The notes beneath the pieces are model-generated. The model was not told the DNA's origin and did not search any database. It was given only the letters and a program-made list of their open reading frames with translations. Made by a program: the position numbers and the translations under genes. Positions 46,551 to 55,360 of a DNA stretch of 64,000 nt are shown here, piece by piece; the first letter of the stretch is position 1, and each line of letters opens with the position of its first letter. Origin of the DNA: JAXMAO01 sp046350375 (GTDB lineage Bacteria; Planctomycetota; Phycisphaerae; UBA1845; UTPLA1); the NCBI GenBank assembly GCA_046350375.1, contig JAXMAO010000012.1, positions 5,297-69,296 on the forward strand, in the 5' to 3' direction.

Positions 46551-48660
46551 ATGTTGACGTACAAGGTTGAGAAGGAAATCGGCGGACGATTGCTGACCAT
46601 CGAAACCGGCAAGATGGCGCGCCAGGCCCACGGCTCGGCGCTGGTGCGCTTCGGCGACACCGTGGTGCTTGCCACCGTCGTCACCGGCAAGCCGCGCGAG
46701 GGGATCGACTTCTTCCCGCTCCAGGTCGACTACCGCGAGAAAATGTACGCCGCCGGCAAGTTCCCGGGCGGCTTCTACAAGCGCGAAGGCCGGCCGACCA
46801 CCAAAGAAATCCTCACCATGCGCAACATCGATCGGCCGATGCGCCCGCTCTTTCCGGAGGGCTATCGCGACGAAGTGGTGATCCAATGCATGGTGCTGTC
46901 GGCCGACGCCGAGAACGACCCGGACGTGCTGGCGATGGTCGGCGCGTCGGCGGCGCTGGCCGTCAGCCCGGTTCCGTTCGAGGGGCCGACCGGCGCGGTC
47001 CGCATCGGCCGGGTGGAAGGCGAGTTCATCGTCAATCCGACCGTGCAGCAGCGCAACGCCGGCGACCTGGACCTGCTGCTGGCCGGCCACCGCGACGCCA
47101 TCAACATGATCGAGGTCGGCGCGAAAGAGCTGCCCGAGGCGACCATTGCCGAGGCGATCGCGTTTGGCACGCGGGTGGTGCAGGAGATCGTGGAGCTGGT
47201 CGACGAGCTTTCGCAGAAGGTGGGCGTCAAGAAGGTCTGGACGCCGCCCGAGCCGAACATCACCCTGCAGCAGAAGGTCGAGCAGATGGCGCGCGGCGAA
47301 TTCCGCGGCGGCAAGCGGATCAAGAAGCAGGAGCCGCTGACGCCGTCAAGGCCGTCGACGAGGTGATGGACACCCTCTCTCCCCAAGGACGCCGACAAGC
47401 CCGAGTTCGCGCGCAACGAGGTGTACGCCGAGCTGCAACGGCTGGAAGAGGCCGTCGTGCGGCAGGTCATTCTGAACGACGGCATCCGCCCCGATGGTCG
47501 CAAGCCGGACGAGATTCGCCACATCAAGTGCGAAGCCGGCGTGCTGCCACGAACGCACGGCTCGGCGCTGTTCAGCCACCTGGCGGACACCCGCAGGCGG
47601 CTGGTCGTGGTCACGCTCGGCACGTCGCGTGACGAGCAGGTCGTTCGACGCCTGATCGAGGAATACAGCAAGAAGTTCATGCTGCACTACAACTTCCGCC
47701 CTTCTCGGTGGGCGAGGTGCGGCGGATCATGGGCCCCAGGCGGCGAGATCGGCCACGGCAAAAGCTGGCCGAGCGGCTCGCTCGAGCCGGTCTACCGGCG
47801 GCGACCGGTTTCCCTACACCATCCGCGTCGTCAGCGACATCATGGAGTCGAACGGCTCCAGCTCGATGGCCTCGGTCAGCGACGGCACCCTCAGCCTGAT
47901 GGACGCCGGCGTGCCGATCATCCACCCGATTGCCGGCATCTCGATCGGCATGGTGTCGGACGGTTCGCGCGAAGTGCTGCTGACCGACATCCTCGGCGAG
48001 GAAGATCACTTCGGCGACATGGATTTCAAGGTCGCCGGCTCGGGCGTCGGCATCACCGGCGTGCAGCTTGACCTGAAGGCCCGCGGCATCCGGCAGGAGC
48101 TGATCGTGCAGGTGCTCGAGCGGGCGCGCGTCGCGCGGCTGGCGATCCTGCGAGAGATGATCAACGCCTTGCGGGCGCCGCGGCCGAACATCAGCCAGTA
48201 CGCCCCGCGACTGCTCACGATCAAGATCAACCCGGAGAAGATCGGTCGCGTCATCGGGCCGGCCGGCAAGGGCATCCGCGGCATCGAGGCCACCACCGGC
48301 GCCAAGGTGGACATCTCGGACGACGGCACGATTCACATCAGCTGCCTGTCGGCCGACGGCGCCCAGCAGGCGCGCGACATCATCGAGGCCATCGCCGAAG
48401 AGGTGAAGGTCGGCAAGGTCTACACCGGCAAGGTGGCGAGCATCAAGGAGTTCGGCGCGTTCATCGAGATCTCGCCCGGCCAGGACGGCCTGTGCCACAT
48501 CAGTGAGCTGTCGAGCGACTACGTCGGCAAGGTGACCGACGTGTGCAAGGTCGGCGACGTGATGCGCGTCAAGGTGATCGCGATCGACGAGCACGGCCGC
48601 GTGAAGCTCTCGCGCAAGGTCGTGCTGCGCGAGGAATCGCAACAGCCGGCGAACGTCTAG
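46551..48660 (+). pseudogene. pnp: Polynucleotide phosphorylase, frame broken by clustered indels
   Basis: The first exoribonuclease domain (46551-47340: YKVEKEIGGRLLTIETGKMA, MRNIDRPMRPLFPEGY, VIQCMVLSADAENDPD) and the last part (47840-48660) are clean. That last part holds the catalytic motif EEDHFGDMDFKVAG, a KH domain with IGRVIGPAGKGIRGIE and an S1 domain with GKVASIKEFGAFIEI. Between 47340 and 47830 family sequence jumps frame repeatedly (YAELQRLEEAVVRQVI and RPDGRKPDEIRHIKCEAGVL in one frame, then broken pieces of HYNFPPFSVGE and IGHGKLAERSLEP). PNPase degrades RNA 3' to 5' and is rarely lost; the damage looks like sequence error. ATG 46551 follows GGAG at 7 bases, better than the ATG at 46539. 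Confidence 0.93.
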
Positions 48661-48670
48661 CCCAGCGGCT

Positions 48671-48696
48671 GCCGCGCGACCGAACCATCGCGCGGC
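48671..48696. terminator. Hairpin between convergent pnp and PilZ genes
   Basis: GCCGCGCGA (48671-48679) and TCGCGCGGC (48688-48696) form a perfect 9-bp stem with an 8-nt loop. There is no T tract on either strand, so a terminator role is only suggested by its place between two converging genes. Confidence 0.35.
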
Positions 48697-48709
48697 GCAA
48701 CGCGCGGCG

Positions 48710-49168
48710 TCAGGCGTCGTACCACCCGAGTCGCGCCTCGCAGACGCGCTCCAGCAGCGCGTCGTCGGCGAGCGCGAACTCGCAGCCGATCAGGAACGCG
48801 GTGGAGTCGCACTTGGGCGTCGCGTCGCTGCGGCAGTGCCGCACGATCGCCGGGACGCGATAGGCCCGCGGATCGTGCCAGAACAGCTTGATCGCCACGA
48901 AGCTGCCCGCCTTGTAGGGTCGCGGCGCGCGGAAGGCCAGCCCGGCGGCCGACGCGTTCGCCAGCGACACGCTGAGGTCTTCGCGCTTCAGGTTCGCCAG
49001 CCGGGCCACCAGCAGCGGCCAGGTGCGATAGTGCCGTCGATGACGCCGGCGACCGAGGTACAGGTCTCCTTCGGCCCCGTGGCGTGTCACGGCCAGGAAT
49101 CGGCTGATTTCAGTTTCGATCAGATCGCGCAGCGTCGAGCTGCGCGCCAAGGCGGCTTCGGCTGGCAT
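48710..49168 (-). CDS. PilZ-domain protein (cyclic-di-GMP binding)
   Basis: 152 aa from ATG 49168, which lies behind GGGGGAGAAG; an ATG 45 bases upstream is less well placed. The PilZ signature is present: an Arg-rich motif RRRHRRHYR (RxxxR) at about residues 40-48, NASAAGLAF for the [DN]xSxxG element, and IGCEFAL at the end of the barrel. Cyclic-di-GMP binding should change its contacts with another protein. No other domain is present, so the target is unknown. Convergent with pnp and divergent from rlmN. Confidence 0.8.
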   Translation of the reverse strand: MPAEAALARSSTLRDLIETEISRFLAVTRHGAEGDLYLGRRRHRRHYRTWPLLVARLANLKREDLSVSLANASAAGLAFRAPRPYKAGSFVAIKLFWHDPRAYRVPAIVRHCRSDATPKCDSTAFLIGCEFALADDALLERVCEARLGWYDA

Positions 49169-49302
49169 CGTGGACTTCTCCCCCCGCGCGATGGGATGCG
49201 CTTCAGAATCCAAGTAGAATACAAGCGCCGGCCGGGCAAGTTGCCGCGCCGGTTATCAGGCCGGCGGCCGCACAATCTCGCCGCGGCCGGTCGGACGCAT
49301 CC

Positions 49303-50403
49303 ATGAGCGCGCCAGGCGGGCCGAACATTCTCGGGCTGACCTTTGACGAGTGGGTCGCGCACGCGGCCATCCCGCGGCATCGGCTGCGCGCGGCGCGGGC
49401 GGCCTACGGCGCGATCGTGCGCGGCCGGGCCGACGGCGACGGGCTGGCGGAATTCGCGGATGGCGGCGCGCGGCCGGGCACGTCGTTCGACCTGCATCCC
49501 ATCGTTCGAACGCAGGCGGCGGACGGCGTCACCAAGTTCGTCCAGGCCGCGCCGGACGGCGCCGAATTCGAATCGGTCATCATTCCCATGGGCGGCCGCG
49601 GGCGCAGCTGGCACTCGCTGTGCGTCTCGTCGCAGGTGGGCTGCGGGCGCGGCTGCGTCTTCTGCGAGACGGCCCAGCTTGGGCTGCTGCGGCAGCTCTC
49701 GGCTGGCGAGATCGTCGGCCAGGCGGTGGCGGCCCAGCGCGACCTGCGGGTGACGATCAAAAACGTTGTCTTCATGGGCATGGGCGAGCCGCTCGACAAC
49801 TTCGACGCGGTCGTGCAGGCCATTCGCGTGCTGGCCGACCCGTCCGGGCTGGCGATCGCCCGGGCGCGGATCACGGTCTCGACCGTCGGGCGCGTGGACG
49901 GTATCCGGCGCTTGTCGGCGCTGGGCTGGCGGCGGCTGAACCTGGCCGTCTCGCTGAACGCGCCCAACGACGAGATCCGCTCGCGCCTCATGCCGATCAA
50001 CCGCACCGACGACCTGGCGGCGCTGCGCTCGGCGATGATCGACTTTCCGCGCCGGGCCGGCGCGCCGATCATGATTGAGTACGTGCTGATTCCCGGCGTG
50101 AACGACCGGCTCGAGCACGCCGCCGAGCTGTGCGACTACCTTCGGCCGATCCGCTGCAGCGTGAACGTGATTCCCTACAACCCGCGGCACGACTCGCCGT
50201 GGCCGGCGCCGAGCGAGGAATCGGTGACGGCGTTTCTGGCGGCGCTGTCGGCGGCCGGGCAGTTCTGCAAGCGCCGCACCACCAAGGGGCGCGAGCTGAT
50301 GGCCGCCTGCGGACAGCTCGGCAACCGCGCGCTGCGGCGCGGCGGCATGCGGCCGGCGGGCGCCGGCGCGGCCACGCCGGTGCAGCTCTCACTCAACCGA
50401 TAG
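49303..50403 (+). CDS. rlmN: RlmN/Cfr-family radical SAM rRNA methyltransferase
   Basis: 366 aa. RlmN methylates C2 of A2503 in 23S rRNA and A37 of some tRNAs. The radical-SAM cluster motif is CGRGCVFCETAQLG (CxxxCxxC). FMGMGEPLDNFDAV, TVSTVGRVDGIRRL, LAVSLNAPNDEIRSRLMPIN and EYVLIPGVND are conserved elements. The second catalytic cysteine, which becomes methylated in the reaction, is in MAACGQLGN near the C-terminus. The N-terminal FVQAAPDGAEFESVIIPM strand pair is typical. The cluster motif differs slightly from the common ACxFCATG form, so this may be a distinct RlmN subgroup. A possible -10 TAGAAT lies at 49215. Confidence 0.88.
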   Translation: MSAPGGPNILGLTFDEWVAHAAIPRHRLRAARAAYGAIVRGRADGDGLAEFADGGARPGTSFDLHPIVRTQAADGVTKFVQAAPDGAEFESVIIPMGGRGRSWHSLCVSSQVGCGRGCVFCETAQLGLLRQLSAGEIVGQAVAAQRDLRVTIKNVVFMGMGEPLDNFDAVVQAIRVLADPSGLAIARARITVSTVGRVDGIRRLSALGWRRLNLAVSLNAPNDEIRSRLMPINRTDDLAALRSAMIDFPRRAGAPIMIEYVLIPGVNDRLEHAAELCDYLRPIRCSVNVIPYNPRHDSPWPAPSEESVTAFLAALSAAGQFCKRRTTKGRELMAACGQLGNRALRRGGMRPAGAGAATPVQLSLNR

Positions 50404-50418
50404 GCGCGGCGGCGGAAG

Positions 50419-51798
50419 TCAGCCGTCCTTCAAATCGTGCAGCAGGTCGGCCAGCGTGACGTCAGACACGCCGCCGTGCATGCGATCGCGGAAGCGTGCG
50501 ATCAGCTCGTCGATGTCGGCGCTGCGGCCGTTGTCGGCGAAGGAGAGGTCGCGCAGCTCGGCGACGGCCAGCACCTCGGCGACGCGCACTCGCTCGGCCG
50601 GCGCGACCAGTGCGAAGCGCGTCGGGTTGCGGCCGACCGTGACGGGGCAGACCAGTCCCTGGCGCTCGAAGCGGGCGAGGATCCAGCGGACGGCGTGGGC
50701 GGGCATGTTGAGCGCGCGGGCGAGCTGGTCCGCCTCGACCGGGCCGCGGCCGGCGCGAAACGAGCGCGCCACCGCCAGCGCCACGGCCAAAGCGTCGGCA
50801 GGCGAAAGAAAGCTGTTGTCGTGCCGATCGCCCCAGCGGACCTTGCCGACGTTGGCGGCGGCGTGGGTCAGCTCGGCGCCGAACAGGAAGATCATCCACG
50901 ACAGGTTGAGCCACATCATGAACAGCGGAAAGACGCCCAGCACGCCGTAGAGATTCCCGCGCAGCACCAGCCGCTGGACGTAGGTCGAGAAGCCCCACTT
51001 CGCGAAGAGCCACAGCGCCACGGCGACCGCGGCGCCGCCCAGCGCCGCCCGCGGGTCGACGCGCGTGTTGGGCATGAAGACGTAGATGCCCGCGACGACG
51101 ATGACGCCGACCGCGATCGGCCCGAGCCAGCCCACCAGCACCAGCAGCCACGACACCCCCGGCTGGCCGCGGAAGGCGTCGATCACCCGGGTTCCCAGGT
51201 GCGACGCCACCGCCAGCAGCAGCGGCCCGAGCGTCATCGCCGACCAGTAGAGCAGCACGCGCCGCGGCGCTCCGCGGCTGCGCGGCGCGCCGAACACACG
51301 ATTGAGCGACCGCTCGATCGTCGTCAGCAGCGTGATGGCCGTCCAGATGAACAGCATGCCGCCGATCGGCCCGACGCGCTGAAAGGTGAGTTTCGACTGC
51401 ACGCGGTCGACGGCGGCGAGAATCTCGTCGGCGACGTTCAGGCCGCGCTCGGCGGGGGCGTCGCCGGCCAGTTCCGCCGGCGGCCCCTCGGGCTCGCGAT
51501 AGGTGATCTGCGCCAGGCCGCTGACGGAGAGGAATTTCGTCAGGCTGGCGCGGCTGTCGGCCAGCGCGCCGACCGCCCGGGCGGCGAGGAACGCCAGCAC
51601 CAGCGTCGGAATGAGGGCGAAGATGGTGCGGAACGAGAGCGCGGCGCTCATCGCCATGACGTTGTTTTCGCGCAGGCGCCGCGCACAGAACCGCCACAGC
51701 TGCACTTGCAGGCTGACGAGCTGGGCGGTGCGGCTCAGCTCGCGACCCGGCTGCGTCAGCCAGCGTTCGACGGCGCGCTGGACGGACTCGCGGATCAT
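50419..51798 (-). CDS. YihY/BrkB-family inner membrane protein with C-terminal winged-helix domain
   Basis: 459 aa. It has the YihY core: MAMSAALSFRTIFALIPTLV, a long soluble loop, GGMLFIWTAITLLTTIERSL, TLGPLLLAVASHLG, WLGPIAVGVIVVAGIYVFMP, ALWLFAKWGFSTYVQ, LGVFPLFMMWLNLSWMIFLF, six membrane helices in total. The 'ribonuclease BN' label of this family is historical and not supported. Residues about 350-459 (LARALNMPAHAVRWILARFE) form a winged-helix-like cytoplasmic tail. Its start overlaps the end of the AsmA-like gene by four bases, so the two are coupled. Function in the envelope is unknown. Confidence 0.87.
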   Translation of the reverse strand: MIRESVQRAVERWLTQPGRELSRTAQLVSLQVQLWRFCARRLRENNVMAMSAALSFRTIFALIPTLVLAFLAARAVGALADSRASLTKFLSVSGLAQITYREPEGPPAELAGDAPAERGLNVADEILAAVDRVQSKLTFQRVGPIGGMLFIWTAITLLTTIERSLNRVFGAPRSRGAPRRVLLYWSAMTLGPLLLAVASHLGTRVIDAFRGQPGVSWLLVLVGWLGPIAVGVIVVAGIYVFMPNTRVDPRAALGGAAVAVALWLFAKWGFSTYVQRLVLRGNLYGVLGVFPLFMMWLNLSWMIFLFGAELTHAAANVGKVRWGDRHDNSFLSPADALAVALAVARSFRAGRGPVEADQLARALNMPAHAVRWILARFERQGLVCPVTVGRNPTRFALVAPAERVRVAEVLAVAELRDLSFADNGRSADIDELIARFRDRMHGGVSDVTLADLLHDLKDG

Positions 51799-54716
51799 CG
51801 CTTGCGCCGTCCGCGGGGCTTGTTGGCGGGCTGATCGTCGGCGGGCGGCGGCCGCGCGATGTCGCGCAGCAGCGTGTCGATGCCCTGCCTGGCCCCCTGC
51901 GGAGTGAGCAGCCCCTTCAGCAGCTTGCCGGTGTCGACGCGGGCGAAGTCCAGCCGCGGCTTTTCGCGCGTGCCGACCAGAGGCACATCGACGCGCAGGC
52001 CCGACGCCAGCACGCCGGCCGCCGCGCCGCGCACCCTCAGCCTTTCGAGCAGCCCCGCGGTCACCGGCAGCGACACTACCAGGTCGAGCGAATCGTCGAA
52101 GCCGACCGAGCCGTAGAACTTCAGGTCGAACCCCTGCGGAAAAACGAGCGTGAAATTGTCGTATCGAATCCGCCCGTCGCGGATGACGAAGTCCACCTGG
52201 CTGATCTCGGCCGGGTAGAGCTGCTCGATCGGCAATCCGCCCAGCTGCATCAGCTCGGCGAGCACGCCGCCCGGCTGCACGCGGATGCCGTTGAGATCGA
52301 GCACGCCCGCGCCGGCGCCGCCGGTGCGGATGCCCGGCCCGAGCGGCAGCGCCACGTCCGCCAGCGCCAGCGAAACGCGGCCATCGACGCGCGTCATGAA
52401 CTGGAAAATGGGATTGATGCGGCTGAGCAGCTCGCGGCCGAGCTCGGGCGTGAGGCGCACCTTGTCGAGCAGGCGCAGCTGGCCCGGCAGGCGCAGCAGC
52501 GGCTCGGCTGGACGAAAGTCGACCTCGCCCGCCAGGCGAACCTTGCCATCGGCGGCGGCGATCTCGGCGGGCGGCAGCGTCAGGCGGCCGTCGGTCAGGC
52601 GCGGCAGCAGCTGGACCGCGCCGACCTCGACGCCGAACAGGTCGGCCGCGCTCCAGGCGACGCCGGCGCTGCCCGACATCGCGGCCAGCGGCGACGGCCC
52701 GGCGCCCGCCAGCCTGCCGGCCAGCTTGAACTCGCTCGCGCCGCGGCCGCGGACGGCGAGGTTGTGCTCGGTCGACGGCAGCCGCTGGTGCAGCAGGCGC
52801 GTCAGCTCTTCCCAGGCGGCGTCATATCGGCCGGAGAGCTGCACCTGCGGCTGAGTCGAGAGCTGGTCGATCGTGCCGGCGCACTCCAACATCAGCGGCG
52901 CGCCGGACACGCGACATTGGCGCAGCTCCAGCCGATCGCGCTCGGTCTCGTATCGCCCGTCGCACGCCAGCTCGACGCGCGGCTGGCGGAACGCGCCGGT
53001 GCCGGAGCCGGCAGAAAACTGGTCGACGCCGCCGCGCGCGGCAAACGCGACCGCGCCCGGCTGCGTGGTGATCTTCGTCTCCAGGTGCAGTTGCCCGCTG
53101 ACGCTGTCGGCGTAGCGGAACTGCTCGGTCGAGAGCGTGCAATCGGCCTCGACTTGGCCGGCGGAAACGAAACTCAATGCCAACTTGCCGGTCGCGACGC
53201 CGGCGAGCGGCCAGTTGCCGAGGTCGAAGATTTGCCCGAGCTGCTGCTGGAGCGAGTCGAGCTGGGCGCGAAACTCGGCCGAGAACTTCGAACCCGACGC
53301 GGCGATCTGGGCGTTGACAAAGGCCGACCGCACGTCGGCATGGAGCGCCAGCGGGCCGTCGCCGCTCGCGCCGGCGGTCGCCGTGATCGCGATCGGCTCG
53401 ACGCGCACCGTGCGGCCGCCGCCCGCCGCCGTCAGGCCTTCGAGGCGCAGATCGAGCTCGCCGCGTGGCTGCGGGCCGCCATGCAGAGTGATGCGGCGGA
53501 CCTCGGCCAAGCCGGACTGGATTTGCTGCCCGGGGCGGAGGCGAACCAGGCCGGGCAGCGCGCGGCTGAGCGCCACCAGGTCGATCTTGCCCGAGGCCGT
53601 CAGCGACATCTCGGGCAGTGCCGGGGCGCGGCCGGCGGAGAGCGCGGCATTCCAGGATTCAGTGGGCGCGACCGCGGCGCGAGCCGAGAGACCCATGTCG
53701 AGCTTGGCGTTGAACTGCCCGGCCGGGCTGTCGATGTCGAACGCGGCCGCGAACCGCTCGGCGCCGCGCGTCAGCTTGCCGGTCAGGCGGACGTCGATCG
53801 GCTGCACTCCCGCCGAAGTGGCGGCGTCGGCCCGCAGGTTGGAGGCGGTGGCGGTGATCGTGGCGGTCAGGTCGTCGCCTTGCGACTGCGACTCGACCGT
53901 CACCGTCAGTCGCCCGCGCAGGCCGGTCTGCGGCGCGAAGATGGCCGCGACCGGGTCGAGGTTGATCGGCTGCGTGCTGCGGGCGTTGAGCTTCAGCCGG
54001 GCGTCGCGCGGCGAGAATCGGCCGGACGCAGCGATCAGCCCGGTGAGCTGCGCCGCGGCGTCGAGCGTGGCGCCGTCGGAAAAGCCGAGCGAGAAGGTGC
54101 CGGCGATGTCGGACAGCGTGCGGCACTGCGCATCGAGGCTGAGGGTGGGCAGATCGAGCGTGGCGCCGCCGGCCCGTTCGGCGTGCACGCGGCCGGAGCG
54201 GACGCGCAATCGCCCGACAAACTGCGGCGGCACGCCGGCTGAATCGGGGTTGGCATCGGGGTGACGCGCGGCGAAGGTCTCGGCGAGGGACGTGTCGCCG
54301 TGCTCGTCGACATAGAGGCTGACGAGCGGATTGTCGATGACGACCTCGCCGAAGGTGCGCCAGCCGGTGAGCAGTCCCCAAAGCCCGGCCGGACAGCTGA
54401 TGCGCTCGGCGGCGAGGACGGTTCGACCTTGTGGATCGCGAATGGTGACGCCGCGGGCCTCGGTCGGCCCGAGCCACGAAAGCGACGCCCCGCCGGCCGA
54501 GACCGTGCCGCGAAGCTGCTGGTTGGCGAACGAGAGCAGGGCGTTGGTGACGACCGGCAGGCCGATCCAGTAGGGCAGCGTCGCGACTACGCCGATCGCC
54601 AGCAGCAGCAGCGCGCCGACGGCCCAGGGCCAGCGGCGGCGGCGCCGCGACGGTAGCGCCGTGCCCTGCGGCGGGTCGGACGCAGACCGGGTCGACGATG
54701 GGGACGGGCCAGCCAT
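51795..54716 (-). CDS. AsmA/TamB-like envelope protein
   Basis: 973 aa. A single helix near the N-terminus (WPWAVGALLLLAIGVVATLP, about 29-48) is followed by a very long beta-rich region made of repeated strands (for example VTIRDPQGRTVLAAERISC, VVIDNPLVSLYVDEHG, GRLRVRSGRVHAERAGG). Such AsmA-like proteins sit in the inner membrane, reach into the periplasm, and are thought to form a groove that moves lipids to the outer membrane. The C-terminal part (YPAEISQVDFVIRDGRIRYD, GFDLKFYGSVGFDDSLDLVV) matches the AsmA_2-type end. The tail is Lys/Arg-rich. It overlaps the YihY gene. Confidence 0.8.
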   Translation of the reverse strand: MAGPSPSSTRSASDPPQGTALPSRRRRRWPWAVGALLLLAIGVVATLPYWIGLPVVTNALLSFANQQLRGTVSAGGASLSWLGPTEARGVTIRDPQGRTVLAAERISCPAGLWGLLTGWRTFGEVVIDNPLVSLYVDEHGDTSLAETFAARHPDANPDSAGVPPQFVGRLRVRSGRVHAERAGGATLDLPTLSLDAQCRTLSDIAGTFSLGFSDGATLDAAAQLTGLIAASGRFSPRDARLKLNARSTQPINLDPVAAIFAPQTGLRGRLTVTVESQSQGDDLTATITATASNLRADAATSAGVQPIDVRLTGKLTRGAERFAAAFDIDSPAGQFNAKLDMGLSARAAVAPTESWNAALSAGRAPALPEMSLTASGKIDLVALSRALPGLVRLRPGQQIQSGLAEVRRITLHGGPQPRGELDLRLEGLTAAGGGRTVRVEPIAITATAGASGDGPLALHADVRSAFVNAQIAASGSKFSAEFRAQLDSLQQQLGQIFDLGNWPLAGVATGKLALSFVSAGQVEADCTLSTEQFRYADSVSGQLHLETKITTQPGAVAFAARGGVDQFSAGSGTGAFRQPRVELACDGRYETERDRLELRQCRVSGAPLMLECAGTIDQLSTQPQVQLSGRYDAAWEELTRLLHQRLPSTEHNLAVRGRGASEFKLAGRLAGAGPSPLAAMSGSAGVAWSAADLFGVEVGAVQLLPRLTDGRLTLPPAEIAAADGKVRLAGEVDFRPAEPLLRLPGQLRLLDKVRLTPELGRELLSRINPIFQFMTRVDGRVSLALADVALPLGPGIRTGGAGAGVLDLNGIRVQPGGVLAELMQLGGLPIEQLYPAEISQVDFVIRDGRIRYDNFTLVFPQGFDLKFYGSVGFDDSLDLVVSLPVTAGLLERLRVRGAAAGVLASGLRVDVPLVGTREKPRLDFARVDTGKLLKGLLTPQGARQGIDTLLRDIARPPPADDQPANKPRGRRKR

Positions 54717-54771
54717 GGAGCGAACACCCCGACGAGGTTGCAGCGGCCGCGACGCGCGAAACGCGGCGGCG

Positions 54772-55110
54772 TCAGCCGGCCTTGGGCATCTCGCGCCGGC
54801 CGATCATGCGGTTCATCGCCTTGACGACGACGAACATCGCGAACGCGACGATGAGAAAGTCAATGACGTTGTTGATGAACAGGCCGTACTTGATCGCGAC
54901 CTCTTCCTTGCCGAGCGCGGCGGTCTTGAGCACCACCTGGAGATGCTTGAAATCGACCCCTCCGAGCGCCATGCCGAGCGGCGGCATGATGACGTCGTTG
55001 ACGAGCGAGCTGATGACCTTGCCGAAGGCGGCCCCCATGATGATGCCGACGGCCATGTCTACCGCGTTGCCCTTGACGGCGAATTCCTTTAATTCCTGAA
55101 TGATGCTCAT
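54772..55110 (-). CDS. mscL: Large-conductance mechanosensitive channel
   Basis: 112 aa, shorter than the 136 aa of E. coli MscL because of a short C-terminal bundle. ATG 55110 lies 9 bases after GGGAG; an upstream in-frame ATG would add 47 atypical residues. First helix FAVKGNAVDMAVGIIMGAAF contains the conserved pore-lining GxxxDxAxGxxxGxAF pattern, then GKVISSLVNDVIMPPLGMAL; second helix FINNVIDFLIVAFAMFVVVK. It opens under membrane tension and protects from sudden osmotic downshift. Same strand as, and 55 bp before, the AsmA-like gene. Confidence 0.95.
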   Translation of the reverse strand: MSIIQELKEFAVKGNAVDMAVGIIMGAAFGKVISSLVNDVIMPPLGMALGGVDFKHLQVVLKTAALGKEEVAIKYGLFINNVIDFLIVAFAMFVVVKAMNRMIGRREMPKAG

Positions 55111-55291
55111 CGCGAGAGGCTCCCGCCGCGCGACGCCGGGCGTGCGGACCGACCCGGTGGCGGTCGGCGCCGAATCGCGGGCCGGGCGCGGCCGAATGGC
55201 CCGCGGCGCCAGACAGGCTAATCGATGGGGCGCGCGAGTTCCACGCCGCACGGCCGGCCGGCGCGGCGAAGCACGATCGCGCGGCTGGCTC

Positions 55292-55297
55292 TAGAAT
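55292..55297 (+). promoter_or_regulatory. Likely -10 box of the sugar transferase gene
   Basis: TAGAAT in a GC-rich context, 64 bp before the ATG at 55361. A -35 was not evident. Confidence 0.35.
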
Positions 55298-55360
55298 GGC
55301 GCCGCCGCAGCGCGCGTCGGCAGCGGGCCGGCGCGGCGGCGGATGCGCGAGGTCGGCGCC

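Noticed and set aside
50419..51798. Ribonuclease BN for the YihY/BrkB protein
   Set aside because: The label is a historical misassignment; the protein is an integral membrane protein without nuclease motifs.
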